The notes below the pieces were generated by a model. That model made no database searches and was not told the origin of the DNA. It worked only from the letters and a program-made list of their open reading frames with translations. The position numbers and the translations under genes were made by a program. A stretch of DNA of 64,000 nt from JACCXG01 sp963717745 (GTDB lineage: Bacteria; Acidobacteriota; Vicinamibacteria; Vicinamibacterales; 2-12-FULL-66-21), in NCBI GenBank assembly GCA_963717745.1, contig CAVQXJ010000001.1:62001-126000 (forward strand), in the 5' to 3' direction. Below are positions 25,553 to 36,154 of this stretch, piece by piece (the stretch's first letter is position 1; each line of letters opens with the position of its first letter).

Positions 25553-26619
25553 CGTGATGTCTCTCCCTTATCGAGCGTGTCGAGTGCGGCCGAGCGGCCG
25601 GCCGCCCGGGCGAGCCGCCGCGCGGTGAGGCGGGCGTTCGCCTGATCGAGCGTGACGGCGACGATGATCGCGCAGCCGATGATGATCCATTCGTAGTTCT
25701 GATCGAAGTGCAGCGTGCGGATCGACTGGCGAATCAGCACGATCAGCACCGCGCCGAGCATCGCGTTGACCGCGCTGCCATGCCCGCCCGACAGGCTGGC
25801 GCCGCCGACCACCGCCGAGGCGATCACGTACAGCTCGTAGCCGGTCGCGTCCACGCACGACGCCGAGCCGTAGAAGCTCGCCCCCATGAACGCCGCGATG
25901 CCCGCGGTCAATCCGGAGATGACGAAGACGCCGATCTGGATCCGTCCCAGCCGCAGGCCGGAGAAGCGGCTCGCCTCGGCGTTCCCGCCGATCGCGAACA
26001 CGTGCCGCCCCATCACCGTCCGCTGCAGATAGATGGATCCGGCGACCGTCACCGCGATCATCACCAGCGTCGGCACCGGATACAGCGACTCCCCGAGCCC
26101 CAGCGGCGCCTTGGCGATCGCCGTGAGCGCCCGCGGCAGCCCGATGCTCTCCGCGTTGCTGCTCACGAACGCGATCCCCCGCAGAATCCACATCGTCCCG
26201 AGCGTGATGATGAACGGGTGGACGCCGAGGCCGACCACCATCAAGCCGTTGACGATGCCGCAGAGCAGGCCGACCCCGAGTGAGATGGCGAGACCGGCGA
26301 CCGCGATTCCGCCAGGCGCATCCAGCGCGGCCCCGCGCAGGACCATCGCCGTCGTGACCCCGGCCAGCGCGTAGATCGACCCCACCGACAGATCGATCCC
26401 GCCGGAGATGATGACGATGGTCGCGCCGACCGCCATGATCGCGAAAAAGCTGGCATCGGTCGCGGTCTGGATCAGCGTGTACGAATTGAGGAAGTTGTTG
26501 ACCGTTTCACCGGTGACCCGGTCGGGGTGCGAGCCGGCGAACACGGTGAGCAGGGCCGCGAGACAGAAGATGACCAGCAGCAGGCCGGCCTGCGCCGAGC
26601 TGAGGATTCGTCCAAACAT
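25549..26619 (-). CDS. Sugar ABC importer permease (RbsC-like)
   Basis: At 356 aa from the ATG at 26619, about 8-10 TM helices are predicted by eye. The family blocks ISGGIDLSVGSIYAL, GVHPFIITLGTM, GGNAEASRFSGLRL and VVGGASLSGGHGS identify the BPD_transp_2 (RbsC/AraH) family. A longer in-frame start exists upstream but its leader is not membrane-like. It is the first gene of the minus-strand importer operon, divergent from an FHA sigma-54 activator across 146 bp. Confidence 0.9.
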   Translation of the reverse strand: MFGRILSSAQAGLLLVIFCLAALLTVFAGSHPDRVTGETVNNFLNSYTLIQTATDASFFAIMAVGATIVIISGGIDLSVGSIYALAGVTTAMVLRGAALDAPGGIAVAGLAISLGVGLLCGIVNGLMVVGLGVHPFIITLGTMWILRGIAFVSSNAESIGLPRALTAIAKAPLGLGESLYPVPTLVMIAVTVAGSIYLQRTVMGRHVFAIGGNAEASRFSGLRLGRIQIGVFVISGLTAGIAAFMGASFYGSASCVDATGYELYVIASAVVGGASLSGGHGSAVNAMLGAVLIVLIRQSIRTLHFDQNYEWIIIGCAIIVAVTLDQANARLTARRLARAAGRSAALDTLDKGETSR

Positions 26620-26730
26620 CGGATGCGACCCGTTAGTGTAGTCGTTCTGGCCCCCGGGACCGTTTCGAGTCGGCGGTTCTCCGATCCCGGTTCGCTCTGG
26701 GCCCACTCCCGACACCTCTCCGTTACACCT

Positions 26731-26747
26731 CGGCAGTGGTTTTGCTT
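26731..26747 (+). promoter_or_regulatory. Candidate sigma-54 promoter (-24/-12) of the FHA activator gene
   Basis: CGGCAGTGGTTTTGCT has GG and GC exactly 10 nt apart (26732-26733 and 26744-26745) and keeps GGCA and TTGC of the consensus TGGCAC-N5-TTGCW. Transcription would start near 26757, just before the ATG at 26766. The gene it serves encodes a sigma-54 activator, so autoregulation is possible. Confidence 0.5.
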
Positions 26748-26765
26748 AATCGCCCCCGAATAGTC

Positions 26766-28174
<1,409 letters not shown>

Positions 28175-28178
<4 letters not shown>

Positions 28179-30814
28179 GGCTGTCGCCAGGCGCCAAGCT
28201 CGGCCCGTATGAGATCACCGCGGCCGTCGGCGACGGCGGCATGGGCGAGGTCTATCGCGCCCGCGACACCCGGCTCGATCGCACGGTCGCGCTGAAGATT
28301 CTGTCCGGCACGCTGTCGAGCTTCGACGATCGGGTCAGCCTCGAGCGCGAGGCGCGCGCGGTGGCCGCGTTGAACCATCCGCACATCTGTACGCTCCACG
28401 ACGTCAGCGGCGACAGTGAGACGCCGTTCCTGGTCATGGAATACGTGCAAGGCGAGACGCTGGCGGCCCGCCTGGCCCGCGGTCCGTTGCCGGTGCGCGA
28501 GACCATCCGCTGCGCCATTCAGATCGGCGAAGCGCTGGATCACGCCCATCGTCACGGGGTTCTCCACCGCGATCTGAAGCCCGCGAACATCATGCTGACC
28601 AAGGCGGGCGTCAAGGTGCTCGACTTCGGTCTCGCCACGTTCCGCACCGCGACCCCGGTGCAGGTCCCGATGGACCACACCCCGAGATTCGATGCGCAAT
28701 TGACCTCGGAGCGGGGCCTGCTCGGGACGGTCCACTACATGGCGCCCGAGCGGCTCGAAGGGCGGGAAGCGGATGTCGCGTCGGATCTGTTCGCGTTCGG
28801 CGCGGTGATGTACGAGATGGCGACCGGACGACGTGCGTTCGAGAGCAGCAGTCCCGCCGGCGTGATCGCCGACATCCTGCACACCGATCCGCCGCCGGCG
28901 TCGAGTGTCGTGCCGGGCGTGCCCGCGACGCTCGACTGGGTGATTCAGAAAGCCCTGACGAAAACGCCCGAGACCCGCTGGCAGGCGGCCGGCGACCTCG
29001 TCGAGATTCTCAGGTGGATGGCCAGGACGTCCGCGGCGCCGGCGCCGGATGCCGGGCGGCGGCGATCATGGGTGCCGGTAGCCCTGGCCGGCCTCGCGCT
29101 GGTCATTGCCGCAGCGCTCTCGTCATCCCGGTGGCTGCGGACCACGCCGCACCTGCCGGCGATGATGTTCTCGATCTATCCGCCGGCGACCGGCGGATTC
29201 ACTCCGACGGCCTCCTCGGTGCAGAGCCCTCAGTTCGCGCTGTCGCCGGATGGCCGCCGCGTAGTCTTCGTCGCGGCGCTCGAGCGGGAGCCGTCGCAGT
29301 TGTGGATTCGCGAGCTCGGCGCGCTCGATCCCCAGCCGATCGCCGGGACGCAGGGGGCCGAATATCCGTTCTGGTCGCCGGACAGCGCCTCGGTGGCGTT
29401 CTTCGCCGGCGGCTCGCTGAAACGGATCGATCTCGCCGGCGGCCCGCCGCGCGTGCTGGCGTCCGCCCTGCACGGCCGCGGCGGCGCCTGGAACCGTCAG
29501 GGCCTGATCCTCTACGCGCCGACCACGCAGGATGGTCTGTTCGCGGTGGGGGCCACCGGCGGCGAGCCACGGCCAGTCACGAGCGTCGGGCCGGCACTCG
29601 GGGAAGCCTCGCATCGCTGGCCGCAGTTCCTGCCCGACGACCGTCACTTCATCTACTTCGTTCAGAAGACCTCGCAGGAAGGACACGGCATCTATCTGGG
29701 TGACCTGGACCAGTCGCCCCCGCGCCGGGTCCGTGCGGCGCCGGCCAGCGCGGTCTTCACGGCGTCCGGCCACCTGCTGTTCGTCCAGGACGATGTGCTG
29801 ATGGCGGCATCGTTCGACTGGAAAGCCGGACGGCTGGAGGGGGAACCGGCGCCGATCGTCTCAGCGGTGGCGACGTCGAGCAGCTTCTATGGCGCGTTCT
29901 CCGCGTCGCAGACCGGACTGGTGGTGTATGCGAGTGGGGAAGGCACCGCTGAAGTGGTCTGGATGGCGCGGGACGGACAGCGCGCGGCGGCGGCGCTGCC
30001 GCCGGGACAGTACGCGGACTTCCGGCTGTCGCCCGACGACCAGCAGCTGGCGATCGCGGAAGTCGATCCCGAGACGCACCGCCCCGATATCCGCGTGCTC
30101 GATCTGATCCGCGGCTCCAAGCTGCGCATCACGGCCGATGCGGCGACCGATGCGTCGCCGATCTGGTCGCCCGACGGCCAGCGAGTGGTCTTCCGATCGA
30201 ATCGCCGGGGTGTCCACGACCTGTTCGTGCGCGCGTCCAACGGCACCAGCGAGAGCGCGCCGTTGTTCCGCAGCGGCAACGCCAAGTATCCGACCGACTG
30301 GACGCCCGACGGGGGCTCGATCGTGTACCACACCTACGAGAGCGCGACCGGTGCCGACATCTGGATGGTGAGGGCCGACGGCTCGCAGGCGTCGCCGCTG
30401 CTGAACGGACCGTTCGACGAGATGCAGGGACAGGTTGCGCCCGGCGGCGCGTGGATCGCCTACACCTCGACCGAGACGGGACACCCGGAGGTGTACGTCC
30501 GCAGTCTCTCCGACCCGACGTTGCGATGGCAGGTGTCGGCCGGTGGCGGCCGCGATCCCCGCTGGCGGGGCGATGCCGGGGAGTTGTTCTACATCTCCGC
30601 CGATTCAGCGGTGAATGCCGTGGGATTCAGCGCCGGCGGGCCGACGGCGCCAAAGCGGTTGTTCCCCGTGCACGTCGCGCCGCCGGGGCTTCCCTACCTC
30701 AGTAGCTACGACGTCACCAGGGACGGGCAGCGGTTCCTGATCCGGGTGCCGGTCCACGATCTCAGTTCGGCGCCGATCCATGTCGTGACGGACTGGCGCG
30801 CCCTCGCTCGCTAG
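28175..30814 (+). CDS. Ser/Thr protein kinase with TM helix and PD40 beta-propeller sensor domain
   Basis: The kinase domain spans residues ~9-275: the Gly loop AVGDGGMGEVYRA, VALK, HRDLKPANIM (about 130), DFGLA (about 150) and YMAPERLEG. One TM helix (about 298-318) separates it from a ~550-residue outer domain of WD40-like/PD40 repeats such as LSPDGRRVVF, WSPDSASVAFF and WSPDGQRVVFRSN. This architecture is common in Acidobacteria. The outside propeller may sense a ligand. Overlap with the FHA activator gene suggests a phosphorylation-to-transcription pathway. Confidence 0.93.
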
Positions 30815-31069
30815 TCCCTGATTCGCGCCGCTGGTCCCAATTCCGCGTCGCCACTGCAGGTGACCGCCAGCCAATCCAAGCGTTTGAATCGCCGTCTCGC
30901 GGGGACCGGATCCCAATGGGAAGTGACGAGCGTCCATCCCACCTGTTGTTCTACAATTCCTCAACAAAATTAGCATTCACCGGATCAGCCACGTGATTCG
31001 TCCCATATTGGTTCGTGGCACCCAACGTGCTGACTACCCCACTTTCCGGTTCGTTTTTGGGAGGACAGG

Positions 31070-34000
31070 ATGATGAGACTGCGTTCGACCGCGTGGTTAG
31101 CGGCCTTCGCGCTGGTATTTGGCGTCGCCACCGCGGCGGCTCAGTCCCAGACGGGCGAAATATTTGGCAAGGTGAGCGACGAATCCGGCGCGGTGCTGCC
31201 GGGTGTCACGGTCACGTTGACGGGGCCGAGCCTGCTGCAGCCGCAGGTGGCCGCGACCTCGGACGCCGGCTCGTACCAGTTCCCACGGCTGACGGTCGGC
31301 ACCTACAACGTGAAGTTCGAGCTGCCCGGCTTCAAGACCATCGTCCGCGAGGGGATCGAGGTCACGGTCGGGTTCAGTGCGCAGATCAGTCCGCAGCTCG
31401 GCGTGTCCGCGGTCCAGGAAGTGGTCACCGTCACCAGTGAGACGCCGCAGATCGACACCAAGCAGACCGGCACTCGAAACACCTTCACGCTGGAACAGCT
31501 CCAGGCCATCCCGTCAGCGCGCGACCCCTGGGTCATCCTCCAGCAGAGCGCCGGCATCGCCATGGATCGCGAGAACATCGGCGGCAACATGTCGGGTCAG
31601 CAGTCCAACTACGTGTCGCGGGGCGGCAACCCGACCAACAACAAGTGGTCGCTCGACGGCGTCGACATCACCGACATGTCGGCCACCGGAGCGTCACCGG
31701 CCTACTACGATTTCGACTCGTTCCAGGAGATGACCATCAACACCGGTGGCGTCGACGTGACCCAGCAGACCGGCGGCGTCGGCATCAACCTGGTGACCAA
31801 GAGCGGCAGCGACAAGTTTCGCGGCTCGTCGCGTTTCTTCCTGACCGACGAGTCGGTGCAGGCCAACAACATCGACAGCGGCCTGCGCGGGCAAGGCGCG
31901 ACCTCCGGGAATCCGATCCAGAACATCAAGGACTACGGCTTCGAGATGGGCGGCCCGATCAGCCGCGGCCGGGCCTGGGTGTGGGGCGGCGTGGGCAAGC
32001 AGACGGTCGACGTGGGTGTGATTGGGTTCTACCAGCCCGGCGCCTGCGCGGAGTTCAAGCCCGGGGGCACGCGTGATCCGCTCTTGGCCTCGATCGAGGA
32101 GGTCAATGGGTGTCTGAACACCGATCGTACGCTGCTGATGCAAACGAACCTGAAGGCCGAGGTCCAGCTGTTCAAGGGCAGCCGTCTATCGATCTTCAAC
32201 AACTTCAACAAGAAGGAACGCAACGCACGCGGCGCCAGCGACCTCAACCCGATCGAGACCACCACGCCCCAGAAGGCCGTCGACGAGAGCTTCGGAAAGT
32301 ACCTGTGGAACACTGGGCCGAACCCAACTTACAAGTTCGGCAATCAGTGGGTGATCAGCGACCGGCTGCTCGTCGACGTGCAGTACGCGCACATCGGCAA
32401 CAACTTCACGCTCGGTTTGCAGTCCCCCGACCTCCGCACCACGCAGCCCACCTTCGTGGTCGGCAACGGCATGAATGGACGGTCGGCGGCGGAAAGCGTC
32501 TTCATCCGCCCGGTCAACAGCGTGACCTTCAATTCGACGTACTTCCTGCCCGGCGATCTGGGGCGCCGATCACTCGTTCAAGATCGGCGGCTACTGGCGC
32601 GATTCGAATACGACGTCGATCAACCACACGGGTGGCTACGCGACGGTGCGTTTCCCGAGCGCCGTCGATCAGGACTGCGCCGCCCTCGCCGCGTCGAATG
32701 CGACCGATCCGACCCGGTGGTGCCACGCCGATCTCACCCGTGACGGCTACTCGGTCTACCGCCTGGCGAACAACGCGGCCTATGTGCAGGACACTATCGC
32801 CAAGGGCCGGGTCACCCTGCAGCTCGGGCTTCGCTACGACTACAACAAGGACACGGCCGAGGCATCCGGCATCGTCGCGAACCCGCTGGGCGGTCCCTGG
32901 CTGCCCGCCATCAATTTCACCGGCGCCGACCCCGGCGTGGCGTTCAACGACTTTTCACCGCGCCTTGGCGTCACCTACAACTTGACCGGCGACGGCCGCA
33001 CCCTCGCGCGGGCGAATTTCGCGCGGTACTACGGCCAGGTCGGCAATGGCGGTGTCGCAGCGACCATCAATCCGGTGAGCTCGACGACGCTTCGGTATCC
33101 GTGGACCGACGCCAACGGGAACAAGGTCGCCGAGGCGGGGGAGATCGTCTTGAGCGCCGCGCCGCTGAACACGGTCGGCAACTGGACGGCCGCCAATCCC
33201 GGCAACACCGTGTCGGCGAACTCGGTCGATCCCAATCTGAAGAACGACACGACCGACGAGTTCATCATCGGGCTCGACCGCGAGGTCGGCCGCGGGTTCG
33301 CGGCCGGCGTCAACTATATCTATCGGAAGTACGGCAATTTCCTGTGGAACGACCGCGCGAACTTCACCACCGCCGACTGGGTGCCGGTGTCGTTCACGCC
33401 GGTCTCGTCCGGCTCGGGCTCCTGCCCGGGCGCCGAGAATCGCACTGAGGCAGGGCGTTGCGGGACCGTCACTTACTATCAGCCCACCTTCCAGCAGCCG
33501 ACGGTCATCACGCTCAGCAATGTGCCCGGCTACGAGCGCGTGTTCAACGGGATCGAGCTGACCGCGCGCAAGCGGCTGTCCAGCCGCTGGATGATGAACA
33601 CCAGCTTCACCTACAACACCACCGACGTGCACTTCAACGACTTCCCCGGTGCGGCCAACCAGTCGAGCGGCTACCGCCGGGACCATTCCGATTGGCGAGG
33701 ATCCGACCAACCGCGGGGTGCGCGACGGCGGCCAGTACCGACTATCTGACCTCGGGCAGCGGTATCGGCAACGTCTACGTGAACGCCAAGTGGCTGTTCA
33801 AGATGAGCGGGCTGGTCGAGTTGCCGTACCGGATCAACGTCTCGGCGTTTCTACAATGCGCGACAGGGTTACCCGTTCGAGCAGGGGATCAACAGTCCGA
33901 GCCGCCCGAACGGGGCCGGCACGGTGTTCATCGTTCTCGATCCGGTCGGCGAACGCCGGCTGCCCAATTACCACAACGTCGACCTCCACGTCGAGCGGCC

Positions 34001-34188
34001 GGTGAGCATCATGACGCTGCGGTTCACGCCATCGATTGACGTGTTCAATGTCGGCGAACATCAATACCATCCAGGCGATTCGCGGGGCCCAGAACACCGT
34101 CTCGAACAACGGCGCCGGCAACGCCAACCAGATCCAGGCGATCGTGGCGCCGCGGGTGGTGCGTTTCGGCGTTCGCGTGAACTGGTAA
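31070..34188 (+). pseudogene. TonB-dependent receptor with carboxypeptidase-regulatory domain, several frameshifts
   Basis: GGGAGG precedes the ATG. A signal peptide (residues 1-24), a CarboxypepD_reg beta-sandwich (GKVSDESGAVLPGVTVTL), a plug domain (about 120-250) and an outer-membrane barrel follow. The full protein can only be read by changing frame near 32560, 33700, 33845 and 34050. It ends with VVRFGVRVNW and TAA at 34186-34188, a typical barrel end. Such receptors in this phylum take up glycans or siderophores. Four shifts in 3.1 kb, while equally long neighbours are intact, point to a decaying gene or to poor consensus here. The sequence between shifts is well preserved. Confidence 0.8.
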
Positions 34189-34218
34189 AGCGCGTCAGCG
34201 ACGCTGCGGTTTTTCGAC

Positions 34219-34253
34219 AAGGCCGGTCCCCGAGTGGGGCCGGCCTCTTTTTT
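34219..34253 (+). terminator. Rho-independent terminator after the TonB receptor
   Basis: AGGCCGGTCCCC pairs with GGGGCCGGCCT across a 4-nt loop (34220-34231 with 34236-34246), followed by a T-run (34248-34253). It sits 31 bp after the receptor's TAA stop. It is the clearest classical terminator in the window. Confidence 0.85.
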
Positions 34254-34308
34254 CGCTTACCGCCGTCGCGCGGAGCACGAAGGCGGGTGGGGCTATGATC
34301 CGCAGCTG

Positions 34309-34503
34309 ATGCTCTTCCAGATCCTCTGGATGATCGCGACCATCGCCGCGCTGCTGGCGGTCTCCGCCGCCGGCTTCTATCTCCTCTGCTATGTCACGCT
34401 CTCCGTGGTGCGGCTGTTTCCGCTGATCGGCAGGCGTCATCGGCATCAGCGCTGGGCTGAACTGAACCGCGCGGCCGCGCGGCGGCCTTCCGATGATGGA
34501 TGA
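34309..34503 (+). CDS. Small single-TM membrane protein (64 aa)
   Basis: The protein starts MLFQILWMIATIAALLAVSA, with one long hydrophobic helix to about residue 35, then a basic tail (GRRHRHQRW). No family is recognised. A longer start at 34234 is unlikely because it would begin inside the terminator. It converges on the zinc-ribbon/VasI-like gene with 16 bp between. Confidence 0.4.
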   Translation: MLFQILWMIATIAALLAVSAAGFYLLCYVTLSVVRLFPLIGRRHRHQRWAELNRAAARRPSDDG

Positions 34504-34519
34504 TTGGAGTGAGGCCGGT

Positions 34520-35488
34520 TCAGTTCTTCCAGCCGCACTGCCGCGCCGATCCTCGCAACAACTCGCTGATCCCGCTGACCTCGAAATTCGCGGTGGCTGG
34601 CGGCGCGTTGTGCGGATCGAACCCGAACCGCAGCGAGTGCGACTGCGCGAGCTGCTGCGCGAATGCCGTCCCGTCCGGTGCGAAGAGCGCATCGTGGTCG
34701 TCGGAATCGGGCCAGCGCTCGGTCACGCCGGCGCCGCCGTCGAAGGCCACGCGAACCGTGTGATTACCGTCCTGGGTTTCCATCCGGGCGGCCGACTGCG
34801 TGAAGACGAACGACTCCGCGTGGCCGTCCTCGCACCGGACGACGAGCACCGGCGTCACCGCGCGAGTCCAGATGTGAATCTTGTCGAGGGCTGCCAGCTC
34901 GAATGCGACGCTGTTCCGCTTGTCGCCAACCCAGCGGCCGTCGGTCATCCGATTCCATCGGGGCGCCGCGGCGGCCGAATCCGGCAGTGACGAGCGGTCT
35001 CGCGGCGGTGCGGCTGGTCTGGCGGGCGGGGCTGCATGCGCATCGCGCGGCGGTGCGGCGGCGGGTGTCGGTGACGCCGACCCGCGACTGCTGAGGATCG
35101 TGACAATCAGTCCGGAGGTGACGAGAAGCGCCGCCCCGGCCATGATCAGCCGGCGGGCGCCGCCTGATGCCGATGGGACGGTGACCTCCGCCGGTGCTTC
35201 GGGCAGCGCCGATGCGGCATCAGCGTCAGCGTCAGCTGGCGTCACCGCCGGCAGAGAGGCGAAGAACGACTCAACGAATTCGAGCGGTGGCTGTGCCTCA
35301 GGCAAGGTGCCGCGCGGATTGGAGGGGGCGTCTTCGACCGGCGTTACCAGGGGCGGCCCGGCCCGCTCCTCACGCTCCTCCGACGGCAGGTACTCCAGCG
35401 CGTCGTCGCACACGTGCCCGCAGTACTCGCAGGTGAACGCCGCACTGGCGATCGCTCTCGTGCAGCCGTCGCATCGCTTCCAGGTCAT
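34520..35488 (-). CDS. Zinc-ribbon, TM-anchored protein with VasI/TagO-like C-terminal domain
   Basis: At 322 aa from the ATG at 35488, the N-terminus is a zinc ribbon (CDGC at ~6-9, CEYC at ~20-23). An acidic low-complexity segment, a TM helix (LIMAGAALLVTSGLIVTIL) and a Pro/Ala-rich linker follow. The C-terminal domain reads VLVVRCEDGHAESFVF, VRVAFDGG and LRFGFDP, the strand pattern of the type VI secretion-associated VasI/TagO family. No other T6SS gene is in the window. The C-terminal domain should face the periplasm. The function is unknown. Confidence 0.6.
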   Translation of the reverse strand: MTWKRCDGCTRAIASAAFTCEYCGHVCDDALEYLPSEEREERAGPPLVTPVEDAPSNPRGTLPEAQPPLEFVESFFASLPAVTPADADADAASALPEAPAEVTVPSASGGARRLIMAGAALLVTSGLIVTILSSRGSASPTPAAAPPRDAHAAPPARPAAPPRDRSSLPDSAAAAPRWNRMTDGRWVGDKRNSVAFELAALDKIHIWTRAVTPVLVVRCEDGHAESFVFTQSAARMETQDGNHTVRVAFDGGAGVTERWPDSDDHDALFAPDGTAFAQQLAQSHSLRFGFDPHNAPPATANFEVSGISELLRGSARQCGWKN

Positions 35489-35639
35489 GTGCCTGGATCG
35501 TGGGGGCAAGCGATGTACCACCCGGATCGACCCACGTTTACCGAGGTGAACTCGAATGCGGGGCGGCGACGGCCCTCCGAGCCCCCGCAGATCCGAGACC
35601 CGAATGACAGCTTCGTCGTCAGCCGGGTCTGAGCCAGTG

Positions 35640-35822
35640 GCCTGTATCCGCTGAATCGGTAGCGGATTCGGAGCGCGGCGCCCGGCGGGCAAGGCGCGAC
35701 GACCGAGCATACCGGGAGTATTTGAGGGAGGAGCAACGCCGCCAGCCCCCGGGGCCCCCGCCGCGCGGACTTTGCGCGGTGGGCCCCGCCCGAAAGGCGC
35801 TACCGATTCAACGGATGCAGGC
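35640..35822 (+). repeat. Palindromic element, copy 2
   Basis: Arms 35640-35664 and 35798-35822 pair over 25 bp with three mismatches. The core (35687-35743) is almost identical to that of the copy at 40388-40550. The inner spacer is longer than in the other copies because of an extra GC-rich hairpin (about 35750-35790). It lies between the start of the zinc-ribbon gene and the 3' end of a small minus-strand ORF. Confidence 0.85.
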
Positions 35823-35830
35823 GACTAGAG

Positions 35831-36001
35831 TCAGCCTTTCGGAGAGGGATCGTAGCGTGGCGGTGGCTTCCGGGGAAGCGCCCGCTGTCCGGACGCCTTT
35901 CGGTCGGTCTGGTCTTTCATCTCGCGGCGGAGCTGGCGGAGGTCGTCGGCCAGTTCCCGGAGCCGTGCATGGATTTGCTCTTCTGCGGAACGTTTTTCCA
36001 C
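35831..36001 (-). CDS. Small charged helical protein (56 aa)
   Basis: GTG at 36001 begins MEKRSAEEQIHARLRELA, followed by further heptad-like charged helix and a basic Pro-rich tail ending YDPSPKG. It looks like a short coiled coil. No Shine-Dalgarno is visible, and homology is not recognised, so this is a moderate-confidence call. It fills the gap between the palindromic element and the divergent ADOP gene, and its stop lies 9 bp beyond the element. Confidence 0.4.
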   Translation of the reverse strand: MEKRSAEEQIHARLRELADDLRQLRREMKDQTDRKASGQRALPRKPPPRYDPSPKG

Positions 36002-36116
36002 GGTATGTGTCGTCTATCGATACGGAGTACCCCTTCCCCCGTCCGGTGTAAACATAATGAAAGCATGGTTAATGCCGTAATGAAATACGTAACAGCCGAG
36101 GTCGCTCGCCGGGGTG

Positions 36117-36145
36117 TTGACGGCTTCTGACGACCTGCATATTGT
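36117..36145 (+). promoter_or_regulatory. Sigma-70-like promoter of the ADOP permease
   Basis: TTGACG and TATTGT are separated by exactly 17 nt (36117-36122 and 36140-36145). The ATG of the permease follows 9 nt after the -10 box, with no Shine-Dalgarno, which implies a leaderless or nearly leaderless transcript. Confidence 0.6.
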
Positions 36146-36154
36146 CCTCATCTC

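Noticed and set aside
35640..35822. Palindromic element as a riboswitch
   Set aside because: The purine strand of the copies does not lead into genes of one pathway; two copies point at 3' ends of opposing genes.
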